The notes under the pieces: model-generated
What the model saw: only the letters and a program-made list of their open reading frames with translations
Told to the model about the DNA's origin: nothing
The model's database searches: none
Shown: positions 41,118 through 49,359 of the stretch, one piece after another
How positions within the stretch are numbered: the stretch's first letter is position 1
How the letters are laid out: every line of letters begins with the position of its first letter
Assembly: GCA_902576415.1 (NCBI GenBank)
Contig: CACGVZ010000005.1
Location: forward strand, 1-61,274
From: an uncultured Prochlorococcus sp.
GTDB lineage: Bacteria; Cyanobacteriota; Cyanobacteriia; PCC-6307; Cyanobiaceae
Reading direction: 5' to 3'
Length of the DNA: 61,274 bases
Made by a program: the position numbers and the translations under genes

Positions 41118-41252
41118 TTAGATATGAATGTTTCAAATTTTTTTTCTTTATAAATACTTAGATTTTGTTACTTAATAATTATTTAAAAGTATTACCCCTT
41201 TCAAAAAAATAAAATTAACGTTATCAAGGATTAATAATATTTACTTAATTCA

Positions 41253-41486
41253 ATGTTAGGGGTTAAATGGAGCTCATCTGAGTTGACCGCTGAAAAATTA
41301 GGAATAACTGAAATTAAACTCTCTTTTTTACGTGAAAATGGAATACTCAAGCCTGGAATTCATTGGAAAAGCTCTCCACTTGGTCAGAAAAAACCTTGGA
41401 ACCCCAAAGCGCTTTATGATATAAAAATGTGTAGAAAAATAATCAATAAATTTTATTTTGAAGAGAACTATAAAACAGCAGCCTAA
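41253..41486 (+). CDS. Small hypothetical protein, possible winged-helix or excisionase-type DNA-binding fold
   Basis: This 77-residue protein contains an amino-terminal helix-turn-helix-like stretch (SSELTAEKLGITEIKLSFLRENGIL) followed by KPGIHWKSSPLG and a second helix ending in MCRKIINKFYF. The pattern recalls small MerR/excisionase-type adaptor proteins of marine cyanobacteria, with LRENGILKPG as the typical turn. It could bind DNA, but I cannot name a target. It stands alone after a 135-base AT-rich gap. The nearest downstream gene on the same strand is pcb. Confidence 0.6.
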   Translation: MLGVKWSSSELTAEKLGITEIKLSFLRENGILKPGIHWKSSPLGQKKPWNPKALYDIKMCRKIINKFYFEENYKTAA

Positions 41487-41528
41487 AAAATATTTTTAAG
41501 ATCATATTGACAAAAATATATAAAATTT

Positions 41529-41705
41529 CTATTCGATTAGATTCTCATCCTTACATTCAATCAGAGTGTTTTGCAAAGTTGGATATAAGTTAATCATATT
41601 TATATATTGTTTTGATTTTCTGTAGGATTTTGCAGCCTTTTTGTAATGAACTTCCGATTTCATTTCTAGTGAAAATTTTCTAGAAGACTCTTGAGAAGTA
41701 GTCAT
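41529..41705 (-). CDS. Short basic protein of 58 residues, unnamed
   Basis: On the reverse strand an ATG at 41705 opens a frame of 58 residues that ends with TAG at 41529. The product is MTTSQESSRKFSLEMKS, then EVHYKKAAKSYRKSKQYINM, then INLYPTLQNTLIECKDENLIE. It is mixed helical, with a basic middle and an acidic end, and no membrane segment. Composition is typical of small Prochlorococcus proteins and not of a random AT-rich frame: it holds Cys, Pro, His and several Tyr. No Shine-Dalgarno is obvious. It lies between a forward small gene and the pcb promoter region. I do not recognise a family. Confidence 0.5.
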   Translation of the reverse strand: MTTSQESSRKFSLEMKSEVHYKKAAKSYRKSKQYINMINLYPTLQNTLIECKDENLIE

Positions 41706-42035
41706 AATATTAGATGTCTTATCCCATATTTAATAATTGTTTGCGAATGAGGCAATAACCAGCATGGTGTAATGAAACAAAATATCGTTGAATGTCAGCA
41801 AAATGAAATTTATTTAACTTATTTGAATCTAAAAATAATTGTTTATTTGATAGAACTTATATCTCTGAGAATAATTTTTATACATTTAATCTACCTTTTT
41901 TGCTATTGGTTTGCCTTATGAAGATTTCTTGTTTTGTAATAGTTAGGATTACTAACCTTTACAATTTTGTTATTAATTCAACTGTTTGGTGAAATATAAA
42001 GTATTCTCAAAACGTTTAAGCTAATCAATTCCTAA
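41706..42035 (+). promoter_or_regulatory. Probable pcb leader and promoter region
   Basis: This is 330 bases without a convincing gene. It holds the probable pcb promoter. A -10-like TATAAA lies at 41995-42000, about 36 bases before the ATG at 42036; a -35-like TTGTTA at 41967-41972 is 22 bases away, too far to count as strong. A short inverted repeat GTTAG-N5-CTAAC lies at about 41942. A 24-codon frame at 41918 is probably random. The region is more variable in base composition than coding DNA and carries no tRNA or known riboswitch that I can see. Confidence 0.35.
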
Positions 42036-43094
42036 ATGCAAACCTATGGAAATCCAGATACTACCTATGGATGGTGGGCTGGTAATTCAGGTGTAGCAAA
42101 TCGCTCAGGAAAATTCATCGCTGCTCATGTAGCTCATGCAGGATTAATTGTTTTCTGGGCGGGTGCATTCACCCTTTTTGAACTTTCACGATTTGACCCC
42201 AGCGTCCCAATGGGTCATCAACCTTTAATCGTTCTTCCTCATTTAGCAACTCTTGGAATAGGGTTTGATGCTAATGGCGTTGCGATGGGAGATACTAAAC
42301 CTGTTCTAGCGATAGCAATAGTTCACTTAGTTTCTTCTATGGTTTTAGCAGCAGGCGGACTTTTACACTCTTTACTTCTTCCTGGAAATCTAGAAGATTC
42401 TGATGTAGCACGAGCTAGAAAATTCAATATTGAATGGGATAATCCAGACAAATTGACATTTATTCTTGGTCACCATCTAATTATTCTTGGTTTTGCAGTT
42501 ATTGCTTTTGTTGAATGGGCAAGGGTTCATGGAATTTATGATCCAGCTATTGGTTCTGTAAGACAGGTAGAGTACGAATTAAATTTGGCCAAAATTTGGA
42601 ATCACCAAACAGACTTTTTGACAATCGACAGTCTTGAAGAAGTAATGGGAGGCCATGCTTTTCTAGCTTTCGTTGAGATCACTGGTGGTGCTTGGCATAT
42701 TGCTACTAAGCAAGTTGGTGAATATACCAAATTCAAAGGTAAAGGATTGCTCTCTGCTGAAGCTGTTTTATCTTGGTCACTAGCTGGAATAGGCTGGATG
42801 GCTATTATTGCAGCCTTCTGGAGTGCAGCTAATACAACAGTTTATCCAACTGAATTCTTTGGTGAACCACTTGAATTGAAGTTTAGTATTTCTCCTTATT
42901 GGGTAGATACTGTTGATCTTCCTGATGGTGAGTACACTTCAAGGGCGTGGTTAGCTAATGTTCATTACTATTTTGGATTCTTCTTTATTCAGGGTCATCT
43001 ATGGCACGCTTTAAGAGCACTAGGCTTTGATTTCAAGAGAGTTACAAATGCTATCAGTAATATTGATAGTGCAACAGTTACTCTTAAAGATTAA
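42036..43094 (+). CDS. pcbA: Prochlorophyte chlorophyll a/b-binding antenna protein Pcb
   Basis: Pcb proteins are six-helix antenna proteins related to CP43 and IsiA. They bind divinyl chlorophyll a and b and feed a photosystem. The 352-residue sequence starts [19 protein letters not shown] and contains the family's helix-end motifs: [49 protein letters not shown] and [18 protein letters not shown]. Chlorophyll-ligand histidines are spread through these helices. It lacks the large lumenal loop of CP43. The gene name is based on resemblance to high-light strains, which carry one or two such genes. A terminator follows immediately. Confidence 0.93.
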   Translation: MQTYGNPDTTYGWWAGNSGVANRSGKFIAAHVAHAGLIVFWAGAFTLFELSRFDPSVPMGHQPLIVLPHLATLGIGFDANGVAMGDTKPVLAIAIVHLVSSMVLAAGGLLHSLLLPGNLEDSDVARARKFNIEWDNPDKLTFILGHHLIILGFAVIAFVEWARVHGIYDPAIGSVRQVEYELNLAKIWNHQTDFLTIDSLEEVMGGHAFLAFVEITGGAWHIATKQVGEYTKFKGKGLLSAEAVLSWSLAGIGWMAIIAAFWSAANTTVYPTEFFGEPLELKFSISPYWVDTVDLPDGEYTSRAWLANVHYYFGFFFIQGHLWHALRALGFDFKRVTNAISNIDSATVTLKD

Positions 43095-43117
43095 TTTTCA
43101 AATTTATTACCAATATC

Positions 43118-43146
43118 AAAAGGCTCCTCATACCGGAGCCTTTTTT
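43118..43146 (+). terminator. Intrinsic terminator after pcb
   Basis: The stem GGCTCC (43122-43127) pairs with GGAGCC (43135-43140) around a seven-base loop. Flanking A and T bases extend the stem, and a run of six T follows (43141-43146). It starts about 24 bases after the pcb stop. It is the only classic terminator I could identify in the window, which fits a highly expressed photosynthesis gene that needs clean ending. Confidence 0.88.
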
Positions 43147-43186
43147 ATTTGAAAAATTTTATTTAATAATTTAGATTTAGAATTAT

Positions 43187-44575
43187 ATGTTTTTGAAATC
43201 ATTGAATATTTTTTCGATACAGAATAAAGATATTTTTTCAAATTCTCTTTTGATAAGTTTTTTAGGATTATTAATTATATTTTTTTTGTTGATTTTTGGG
43301 AGAAAATTTAAACTTGCTGTTCAACTCGAGAGATTTGGATTACCGATTGCAGTTATATCAGGAATTTTAGGTATATCTATAGGACCATTTGGTGCACTAC
43401 ACTTTTTGCCAAAAGAAACAATCAATGTTTGGAGTAATTTACCTACTCCCCTTTTATCATTAGTCTTCGCAACTTTAATGATGGGAAGACCTATACCGAA
43501 TATAAATGGTTTAGTTAAACCAATTTTTAATCAATTTCTATTAGCTCTTTCACTAGGTTTCGGACAGTTTTTTGTCGGTGGACTTGTTGTTAAATATTTT
43601 CTGCCTCCATCTATGAATGCAAATCCTCTAATGGGATGTTTAATAGAGGTAGGTTTTGAGGGTGGTCATGGAGCGGCATCAATAATTGGTGAAAGTTTTA
43701 ATAAACTAGGATTCCAAAATGGTTTAGATCTTGGTTTAGCTATGGCAACAATGGGTTTATTATCCTCTTCAATATTGGGTAGCATATTTATCTTTCTTGG
43801 CAGGACTTTAGGTCTTTCAGATACTGAGGAAATTCATGAACAAAAAGATACTTTAAAAGGAAAAAATAAGATTGGAATATTTGCAGATTTAAGAATTTTT
43901 ATAATAAATATTGGATTCTCGGGTTTAGCAATTTCTTTTGGTGTTTTGCTACTTAAATTTTTAAGGTATATTTCAAGTTCTTTTGGTGATTTTTCTAAGG
44001 AAATTATTTTTTCACTACCAGTATTCCCCTTTATCCTTATAGGTTCGCTCCTTATTAGATATATTTTAGAGAAAACAAAAAATACAGAATTTATTTCAAA
44101 TATTCTGCAAAGGGAGATTGGTATTTTATCCACAGACTTATTGATTTTTACAGCCATGGCTAGTTTAGATATTGCAGTTGTTTTTGATAATTGGATACTT
44201 ATTTTAGTGTTTACTATTTTCGGTTTATTTTGGAATTTAATCTGCATTGCTTATTTCGCATACTTTATTTTTGATGATTATTGGTTTGAAAAAAGTTTGA
44301 TAGAGTTTGGAAATTCTACTGGTGTAGTAGCTTCTGGGTTACTCCTTTTAAGGCTTGCAGATCCTAAAAATATTTCTAAGACTTTACCAATTTTTACGTC
44401 AAAACAGCTATTCGCTCAGTTAATTCTTTCTGGGGGACTATTCACAGTTCTTGCACCATTAATGATTTCTAAAATTGGTTTAGATTATTGGACAGAAATT
44501 TGTGCCCTAATTACATTCGCAATTCTTTTTATTGCATTGATTTTTAATAAGGTAGAGATGAAAAAGTTTCAATAA
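43187..44575 (+). CDS. GltS-like sodium/glutamate symporter
   Basis: This 462-residue membrane protein has about 11 or 12 hydrophobic segments. It contains the family motif with two Gly-rich loops (GFEGGHGAASIIGESF near residue 158, and FGNSTGVVASGLLLLR near 374, with the repeated Gly-Ser/Thr-Gly pattern). GltS proteins take up glutamate with sodium; whether this one does, or moves another dicarboxylate or amino acid, is not known. It stands alone after the pcb terminator, 41 bases from its likely start. The next gene is 34 bases downstream. Confidence 0.75.
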   Translation: MFLKSLNIFSIQNKDIFSNSLLISFLGLLIIFFLLIFGRKFKLAVQLERFGLPIAVISGILGISIGPFGALHFLPKETINVWSNLPTPLLSLVFATLMMGRPIPNINGLVKPIFNQFLLALSLGFGQFFVGGLVVKYFLPPSMNANPLMGCLIEVGFEGGHGAASIIGESFNKLGFQNGLDLGLAMATMGLLSSSILGSIFIFLGRTLGLSDTEEIHEQKDTLKGKNKIGIFADLRIFIINIGFSGLAISFGVLLLKFLRYISSSFGDFSKEIIFSLPVFPFILIGSLLIRYILEKTKNTEFISNILQREIGILSTDLLIFTAMASLDIAVVFDNWILILVFTIFGLFWNLICIAYFAYFIFDDYWFEKSLIEFGNSTGVVASGLLLLRLADPKNISKTLPIFTSKQLFAQLILSGGLFTVLAPLMISKIGLDYWTEICALITFAILFIALIFNKVEMKKFQ

Positions 44576-44609
44576 GAACCCTAGAATAGTAAAAGCTAAA
44601 TTTTTTTTA

Positions 44610-44867
44610 ATGTCATTTACTTCCTACGATATTCCACCTCAAGAAAATAAAGGGAAATGGTTTAGGAGTCATTTACTTGGAAGGGAAATCGAACTTAGTG
44701 AATTGTATAGTCTTGGATCAAATGATTTAGATTTGCTTATGGCGGAGACTGCAGAAATTAGAAGCGATCTTGATTTTAAGGAAAAAAATATAGGCAAATT
44801 TAGGACTGCAGGATATTTTTTGGAGTTAGCAAGAATAATTGAGAAAAGGAAGTTATTGGAAAGTTAA
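44610..44867 (+). CDS. Small conserved cyanobacterial hypothetical protein
   Basis: This 85-residue protein has no membrane segment and few features. It starts MSFTSYDIPPQENKGKWFRS and continues with a helical region containing LGREIELSELYSLGS and DLLMAETAEIRSDL. The pattern looks like a short conserved family of marine cyanobacteria, but I cannot name it. It overlaps the end of the GST gene (4 bases) in convergent orientation, typical of this compact genome. Confidence 0.6.
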   Translation: MSFTSYDIPPQENKGKWFRSHLLGREIELSELYSLGSNDLDLLMAETAEIRSDLDFKEKNIGKFRTAGYFLELARIIEKRKLLES

Positions 44868-45523
44868 TTAAATGGGAAATAATTCTTTATAGAATTTGGC
44901 TCCCATAGTTCGTATTTATACATTAAAGATTTAAATTTTCTATTTTTCTCAAATGAATCTAACCAGTTTTTTATTGAAGATTCAAAATAATTTGTTCTTT
45001 TTTGACTTTCACAAGCGATTCTAAATTGTCTTACAAAAGGCCAAATAGACCAATCAGCGATTGTGGGGCTATCTCCAAAAAAGTATTTGTTTTCTTCAAG
45101 AAGTTCGTTCCATCTCTTTATATATTTAATCGCATTTGTGAAATGAAATTCTTCATCACTATTCTTATATCTTGTGGCATATTTAAATCGATCTAAATGA
45201 TATTTGAATTCGTTATCGTTTTCATTAACTAATTCAAAAATATCCTCCTTTTTGTTCTCAGGGAAATAAATTATTTTGATGTTTTCCTTTTTTGACTCTG
45301 AGAGGGCCCACAGGATAATTTCGAGACTTTCCTCAATAACTTCACTATTTTTTTTTATAAGTATGGGAACCGTTTTTGTCTTTGAATTATTTAAAAAATC
45401 TAGAGGTTTATTTTTTAAATCAATTTCTCTTATCTCTACTTTTATTTCACAAATTAACAGTGCCCATCTTGCACGTATTGCATATGGACATCTTCGAAAT
45501 GAATATAAAATATCTTTTTTCAT
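44864..45523 (-). CDS. Glutathione S-transferase-like protein
   Basis: This 219-residue protein has a thioredoxin-like amino-terminal half with RRCPYAIRARWALL (Cys12-Pro-Tyr) and the cis-Pro segment KTVPILI near residue 50. The ESLEIILWALSE helix follows. A helical carboxy-terminal half contains FGDSPTIADWSIWPFVRQF near residue 150, which is typical of the omega/beta-like GST branch. It could reduce or conjugate using glutathione, or act as a maleylacetoacetate- or dehydroascorbate-type enzyme; I cannot tell which. The gene is divergent from the GIY-YIG gene over 74 bases. Confidence 0.82.
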   Translation of the reverse strand: MKKDILYSFRRCPYAIRARWALLICEIKVEIREIDLKNKPLDFLNNSKTKTVPILIKKNSEVIEESLEIILWALSESKKENIKIIYFPENKKEDIFELVNENDNEFKYHLDRFKYATRYKNSDEEFHFTNAIKYIKRWNELLEENKYFFGDSPTIADWSIWPFVRQFRIACESQKRTNYFESSIKNWLDSFEKNRKFKSLMYKYELWEPNSIKNYFPFN

Positions 45524-45597
45524 ATTGTAAAAACTTTTAATTTCTCTAATTCTTTTAGTATTATCTAGGTAGGAACAGTATTAATTTTACAACGCAA

Positions 45598-46140
45598 ATG
45601 TCGGGATATGTTTATCTTATTAGAGTAGGAGACCTTTATAGGATTGGGAAAACGGACAATCTTGAAAAGAAAATTAAGAAATTAAAGCCAGATGAATTAT
45701 TAACATCAATTATGACAAAAGAGCCAGAAACTCTTGAAGCAAGATTACTAAGAAAATATAAGTTGCAAAGAATTCCTGAAACTGGTTATTTAAAGCTTTC
45801 TAAAAGACAAATTAGAGAATGTAAAAAGCAATTCGAATTAAAGGGTAGCTTACCTCACACTTTAGATGCTGAAGTTTCCATAACTCTATTTGCATCTTTT
45901 TTATTGTTTTCATTAAGTACCTTTATTTTTAATTATTTAAATTTTGGATTTGTAAAATCTATATCTTATTCTTTTGGAATGGCATCTCTACCAATGGTTA
46001 TATTATTTATAACAGGTAGTTTTGGCGGATACTTTTCTGAAGATTTAGCTCTTTTTTCATTGTTAACTAATCGAATAAAAGGTTTATTTATTGCGATTGC
46101 AATGCTTTCAATGGCTTACTTAATTTTCAATTTAGGTTAA
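45598..46140 (+). CDS. GIY-YIG-like domain fused to a membrane region
   Basis: This 180-residue protein starts SGYVYLIRVGDLYRIGKTDNL, which is the GIY-YIG/T5orf172-type fold. The helix region with ETLEARLLRKYK follows. After residue 90 come three or four hydrophobic segments (TLFASFLLFSLSTFIF, MASLPMVILFITGSFGG, LFIAIAMLSMAYLIF). A nuclease-like domain joined to a membrane anchor is unusual. The usual catalytic Arg of the family is a Lys here, so activity may be lost. It overlaps the next gene by four bases, in convergent orientation. No function is known. Confidence 0.65.
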   Translation: MSGYVYLIRVGDLYRIGKTDNLEKKIKKLKPDELLTSIMTKEPETLEARLLRKYKLQRIPETGYLKLSKRQIRECKKQFELKGSLPHTLDAEVSITLFASFLLFSLSTFIFNYLNFGFVKSISYSFGMASLPMVILFITGSFGGYFSEDLALFSLLTNRIKGLFIAIAMLSMAYLIFNLG

Positions 46141-46844
46141 ATTTCATAATTACAATTTAAGGCAATTTCAAATGGAACTGATTGGGTGGGTAACTTTAGA
46201 ATAGTTGAGCATATTTCAGCAATATCTTCAGGTTGTGTCATTCTTGATTTATCTAAGGAAGAGATATTTTGGGCCATTTTTGTATTAACCCAGCTTGGAC
46301 AAATTGCTGAAACCCTTATATTTTTATCCCAACCTTTATTTTTCATCGTTTGGCACAATCCCATCAAAGCAAACTTTGAAGAAGAATAAGCGGCTAAATC
46401 ACCCTTAGATCTTTTCCCACTCATTGAAACTAAAACAATAATTCTTCCTCTGCCTGAGGTACATAAATAATCCCAAGAAAGCCTACATAAATTCCAAATT
46501 GCCAAAAAATTTATATTTAATGTATTTAAAATATCCTCTTCATCACCATCTTTGTATAAGAAAGGAACTTTTGATAATACTCCAGAACAATTTATTACTG
46601 AATCAAACCCTCCAAATTCATCTACGGTATTTTTTATCCAGTTTTCGGCTGTAATTTTTTTTAATGCATCATAGTGGTTGATTATAATTTTCCCTTTTGG
46701 CCATTTATTTGGATCAATAGCGCTTCCTTTTAATGATTCTAAATCTCTTATGCCAACACTAATTCTATTGCCTTCTTTTAATTCTTTATGTGCAATATTT
46801 AGTCCAATACCTCTACTGGCTCCACTTATTAGTAAAGTTCTCAT
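46137..46844 (-). CDS. Short-chain dehydrogenase/reductase
   Basis: This 235-residue SDR has the NAD(P)-binding SGASRGIG at residues 7-14, NCSGVL near residue 85 and the catalytic Tyr153-Lys157 pair in AAYSSSKFAL, with Ser140 upstream (IIVLVSMSG). The family's carboxy-terminal region is present (ICPSWVNTKMAQ). The substrate is not known. It lies directly after lycopene cyclase (eight bases) on the same strand, so a role in pigment or lipid metabolism is possible but unproven. Confidence 0.85.
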   Translation of the reverse strand: MRTLLISGASRGIGLNIAHKELKEGNRISVGIRDLESLKGSAIDPNKWPKGKIIINHYDALKKITAENWIKNTVDEFGGFDSVINCSGVLSKVPFLYKDGDEEDILNTLNINFLAIWNLCRLSWDYLCTSGRGRIIVLVSMSGKRSKGDLAAYSSSKFALMGLCQTMKNKGWDKNIRVSAICPSWVNTKMAQNISSLDKSRMTQPEDIAEICSTILKLPTQSVPFEIALNCNYEI

Positions 46845-46851
46845 TTTTAAA

Positions 46852-48135
46852 TTATATGTTTGGAAATATTATCCTAAGTAACATCTTAAATTCTCTACCA
46901 TGCATAATCATAAGACCTTTCTTTACACTCCATGGAGCCTTTATAAACATTACGCACATCGCATATACAATCTCTTTTAAGGAAAGAGTATCAGTTAGAA
47001 AACCATACCATTGATTTTTAGGTAGTTGGAAAAAACTCCCAAAAAATTCTCTTAATAGTTTCTCGTCAAACCTCATAAGTTTTTCTAATCCAAATTGGTA
47101 AAGTGATTTCTTCCTAATTAATTCTTTTGACCATAGGGTTTCCCAACCTTTTCTAGCAATATGATAGGTACTTAGATTTTTGTTTTTAATTGCTTCTGAG
47201 ACTGCCTTAGCGACAAGTGGAGCTCTTCTTAAAACATTACCAATTAAATATCCAGATGCAGGATGTACCATTGAAGCAGCACCACCATATCCAAGTATTT
47301 GTTGTTTGAAATCTGGGATTGGCATATTCATAGGGAGAAATAAGCCAAGCTCTTCATGTTGCATGCTTGTGATTGATATATTTCGATAAGAAAGCCTCTT
47401 CTCTAGTCTTTCTTTTAAATTTTCCATTGTTAGAGGATTTACTAAACCAAGAGATGTCTCTTCAAGAAAATATTTCCCATCCCCCATATCCATGGCATAA
47501 AGAAAAGTAGGCGGTTCCTTTTTTTGCTCATCGTTAAGATGATCATTTCTGTAGTCCATTAATACAAACTGCCCTTTCTTAAGTGGAGGTTTGCTGAAAT
47601 TTCCTACTATCCCATAACAAGTTTGGACTGCTAAGGGACCACAGGATTTTAATTTAAGAAAAACAGGATCATATCCTGTTGCATCTACTACTAATCTTGC
47701 AGAGTAAGTCTTGCCCTCTTTTGTGGTTACTGTACTTTTATATTTTTCAAAATGTATTTTGTTTGCGAAGCCTTGATGCCATTTAATAAGAGACTTATTG
47801 CATTCATTAAACCAATAATTGTGGAGTTTCTTCTTATCAAATAGTCCATAATCTAGTGAATGTTCCGTGGCTTTATTCTCATCGTCCTGTTCTTCTAGAG
47901 CACCATGACCAAAAAAACTTACAGTATTCTTCCATCTATATTCAAGCAAATCCTCAAGTCCGAGTTGATCAACTTCTCTCCCCCAAATGCCATATGTGTT
48001 TGGCCAAGGTTCATCGGGTCCATTTGGAGAAAGAACTTCAACATCTAATTTTTCCTTTCCTAAAGCCGAAGCAATTGCCATACCTGCAGGCCCTGCACCC
48101 AAAACAAGAACATCTGGCATATTTTCTTTTGACAT
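46852..48135 (-). CDS. crtL: Lycopene cyclase (CrtL type)
   Basis: This 427-residue FAD/NAD-dependent enzyme closes lycopene ends into carotene rings. The dinucleotide site is VLGAGPAGMAIA (residues 11-22). The plant-type motif DEPWPNTYGIW is at residues 41-51. The FxEET-like segment is present as KYFLEETSLG near residue 210, and GGAASMVHPASGYL near 283. Prochlorococcus carries two CrtL genes (a beta and an epsilon type). From sequence alone I cannot tell which this is, but the genomic position and length favour the epsilon type. An SDR gene follows on the same strand. Confidence 0.92.
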   Translation of the reverse strand: MSKENMPDVLVLGAGPAGMAIASALGKEKLDVEVLSPNGPDEPWPNTYGIWGREVDQLGLEDLLEYRWKNTVSFFGHGALEEQDDENKATEHSLDYGLFDKKKLHNYWFNECNKSLIKWHQGFANKIHFEKYKSTVTTKEGKTYSARLVVDATGYDPVFLKLKSCGPLAVQTCYGIVGNFSKPPLKKGQFVLMDYRNDHLNDEQKKEPPTFLYAMDMGDGKYFLEETSLGLVNPLTMENLKERLEKRLSYRNISITSMQHEELGLFLPMNMPIPDFKQQILGYGGAASMVHPASGYLIGNVLRRAPLVAKAVSEAIKNKNLSTYHIARKGWETLWSKELIRKKSLYQFGLEKLMRFDEKLLREFFGSFFQLPKNQWYGFLTDTLSLKEIVYAMCVMFIKAPWSVKKGLMIMHGREFKMLLRIIFPNI

Positions 48136-48357
48136 TAAAAATAAATCTTATAATTAAAAAAATTTATGGAACAAATTATTACTTCTTCACGTATGATTAT
48201 ATATTTCATCCAATACTTGTAACGAGAGTAGATTAATAATAATCAAATTACTCAATTACTAGCGAATAAGTTTTCAGTGTTTTAACAATAATTTATAAGA
48301 TTACAAAATAAAAAATATTTAAAAATTTTTTATTATAAAAAATATATAGTTAGTTAA

Positions 48358-49359
48358 ATGATTAAAAATAAAAATATTTTAATTACTGGGGGAAATTCAG
48401 GCATAGGGCTTTTTGCCATAATTAATATACTAAAGACGAAAAGTAATTTATACGTTGTAATAAAATCTGAATTAAGAAAGCATGAATTTCTCAAAACAAT
48501 GGAGAAATTTTTTGATAAAAATTACCTCAGTAAATATTTAAATATTATTGAAAATTGTGATCTTTCAAATCTAGAGAATATTAAACAAATTAAGGATTAC
48601 TTTATTAGAAAAAAGATTTTCTTAGATGCTGTTGTTTTAAATGCTGGATTGCAATATACGGGTTCTTTTTACCCTAAAGTCTCAAAACAAGGCATAGAAC
48701 TAACTTTTGCAGTTAATCATCTTGCGCATTTTTACTTAGTGAACATCCTAAAAGATTTAGTTAGAGATAAAGAAGAATCTAGAATCATTATTACATCATC
48801 AGATGTACACGATCCAAATAGCTCAGGCGGAAATATAGGAAAGAAAGCAGGTCTTAATAATCTAATTGATTTTAGAAAAAAAGTTACGGGTCAATTTTTA
48901 AATTTTAATGCTGATGAAGCTTATAAAAATAGTAAGTTATGTAATATTTTGTTTGCTAAAGAACTTGAAAAAAAATTAAAAATTTCCTCTAGTAAAATTT
49001 CTGTAATTACTTGGGCTCCTGGTCTGGTGATACCAAATGATGATTCCGGTTTTTTTAGATATAGTAAACGCTTTAATCTCTTTGGATATTTAGTTTTTTC
49101 TAAAGCTGCAAAAAATATTTTTGGAATTTCTGAAAGTATAGAAAATGCTGGTAAGATACTTTCTGAAATTGTTTTTGATTCAAATTTAAATAATATTGGT
49201 TACATTCATTTAAGCAATAAACTTGTATTTTTTAAAAAACATAAATTAGTTGAAAGTAAGGTTAGTGATGAGGCAAATAATTCTGAGTTAGCTTCAAAAC
49301 TCTGGATTTTAAGTGAAGAGATTTGTAGATCATTTGGCTTTGTTACTTTCAATATTTAA
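48358..49359 (+). CDS. Short-chain dehydrogenase, protochlorophyllide-reductase-like outline
   Basis: This 333-residue SDR has TGGNSGIG at residues 10-17, LNAGLQ near residue 96 and the catalytic Tyr189-Lys193 pair in EAYKNSKLCN. The overall pattern, with NHLAHFYLVNIL near 120, recalls light-dependent protochlorophyllide oxidoreductase and its close relatives. The Cys-containing motifs of true LPOR are missing, so it is probably another SDR. It has a 222-base AT-rich gap upstream, divergent from crtL. Its 3' end overlaps mscS by 30 bases in convergent orientation, which is more than usual here. Confidence 0.78.
   Translation: MIKNKNILITGGNSGIGLFAIINILKTKSNLYVVIKSELRKHEFLKTMEKFFDKNYLSKYLNIIENCDLSNLENIKQIKDYFIRKKIFLDAVVLNAGLQYTGSFYPKVSKQGIELTFAVNHLAHFYLVNILKDLVRDKEESRIIITSSDVHDPNSSGGNIGKKAGLNNLIDFRKKVTGQFLNFNADEAYKNSKLCNILFAKELEKKLKISSSKISVITWAPGLVIPNDDSGFFRYSKRFNLFGYLVFSKAAKNIFGISESIENAGKILSEIVFDSNLNNIGYIHLSNKLVFFKKHKLVESKVSDEANNSELASKLWILSEEICRSFGFVTFNI

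Noticed and set aside
41942..41956. Short hairpin GTTAG-N5-CTAAC in the pcb leader
   Set aside because: A five-base stem with a five-base loop is expected by chance in AT-rich DNA and is not evidence of a riboswitch.
41918..41992. 24-codon frame in the pcb leader
   Set aside because: Too short, no ribosome site and no pattern; I treat it as random.
43834..44247. Reverse frame of 137 residues inside the GltS-like gene
   Set aside because: The forward frame has clear membrane segments and family motifs. The reverse product is low-complexity Lys/Ile/Ser and has no family outline.
47856..48236. Forward frame of 126 residues over the crtL start
   Set aside because: The crtL frame has conserved motifs across the same DNA, and this frame does not.
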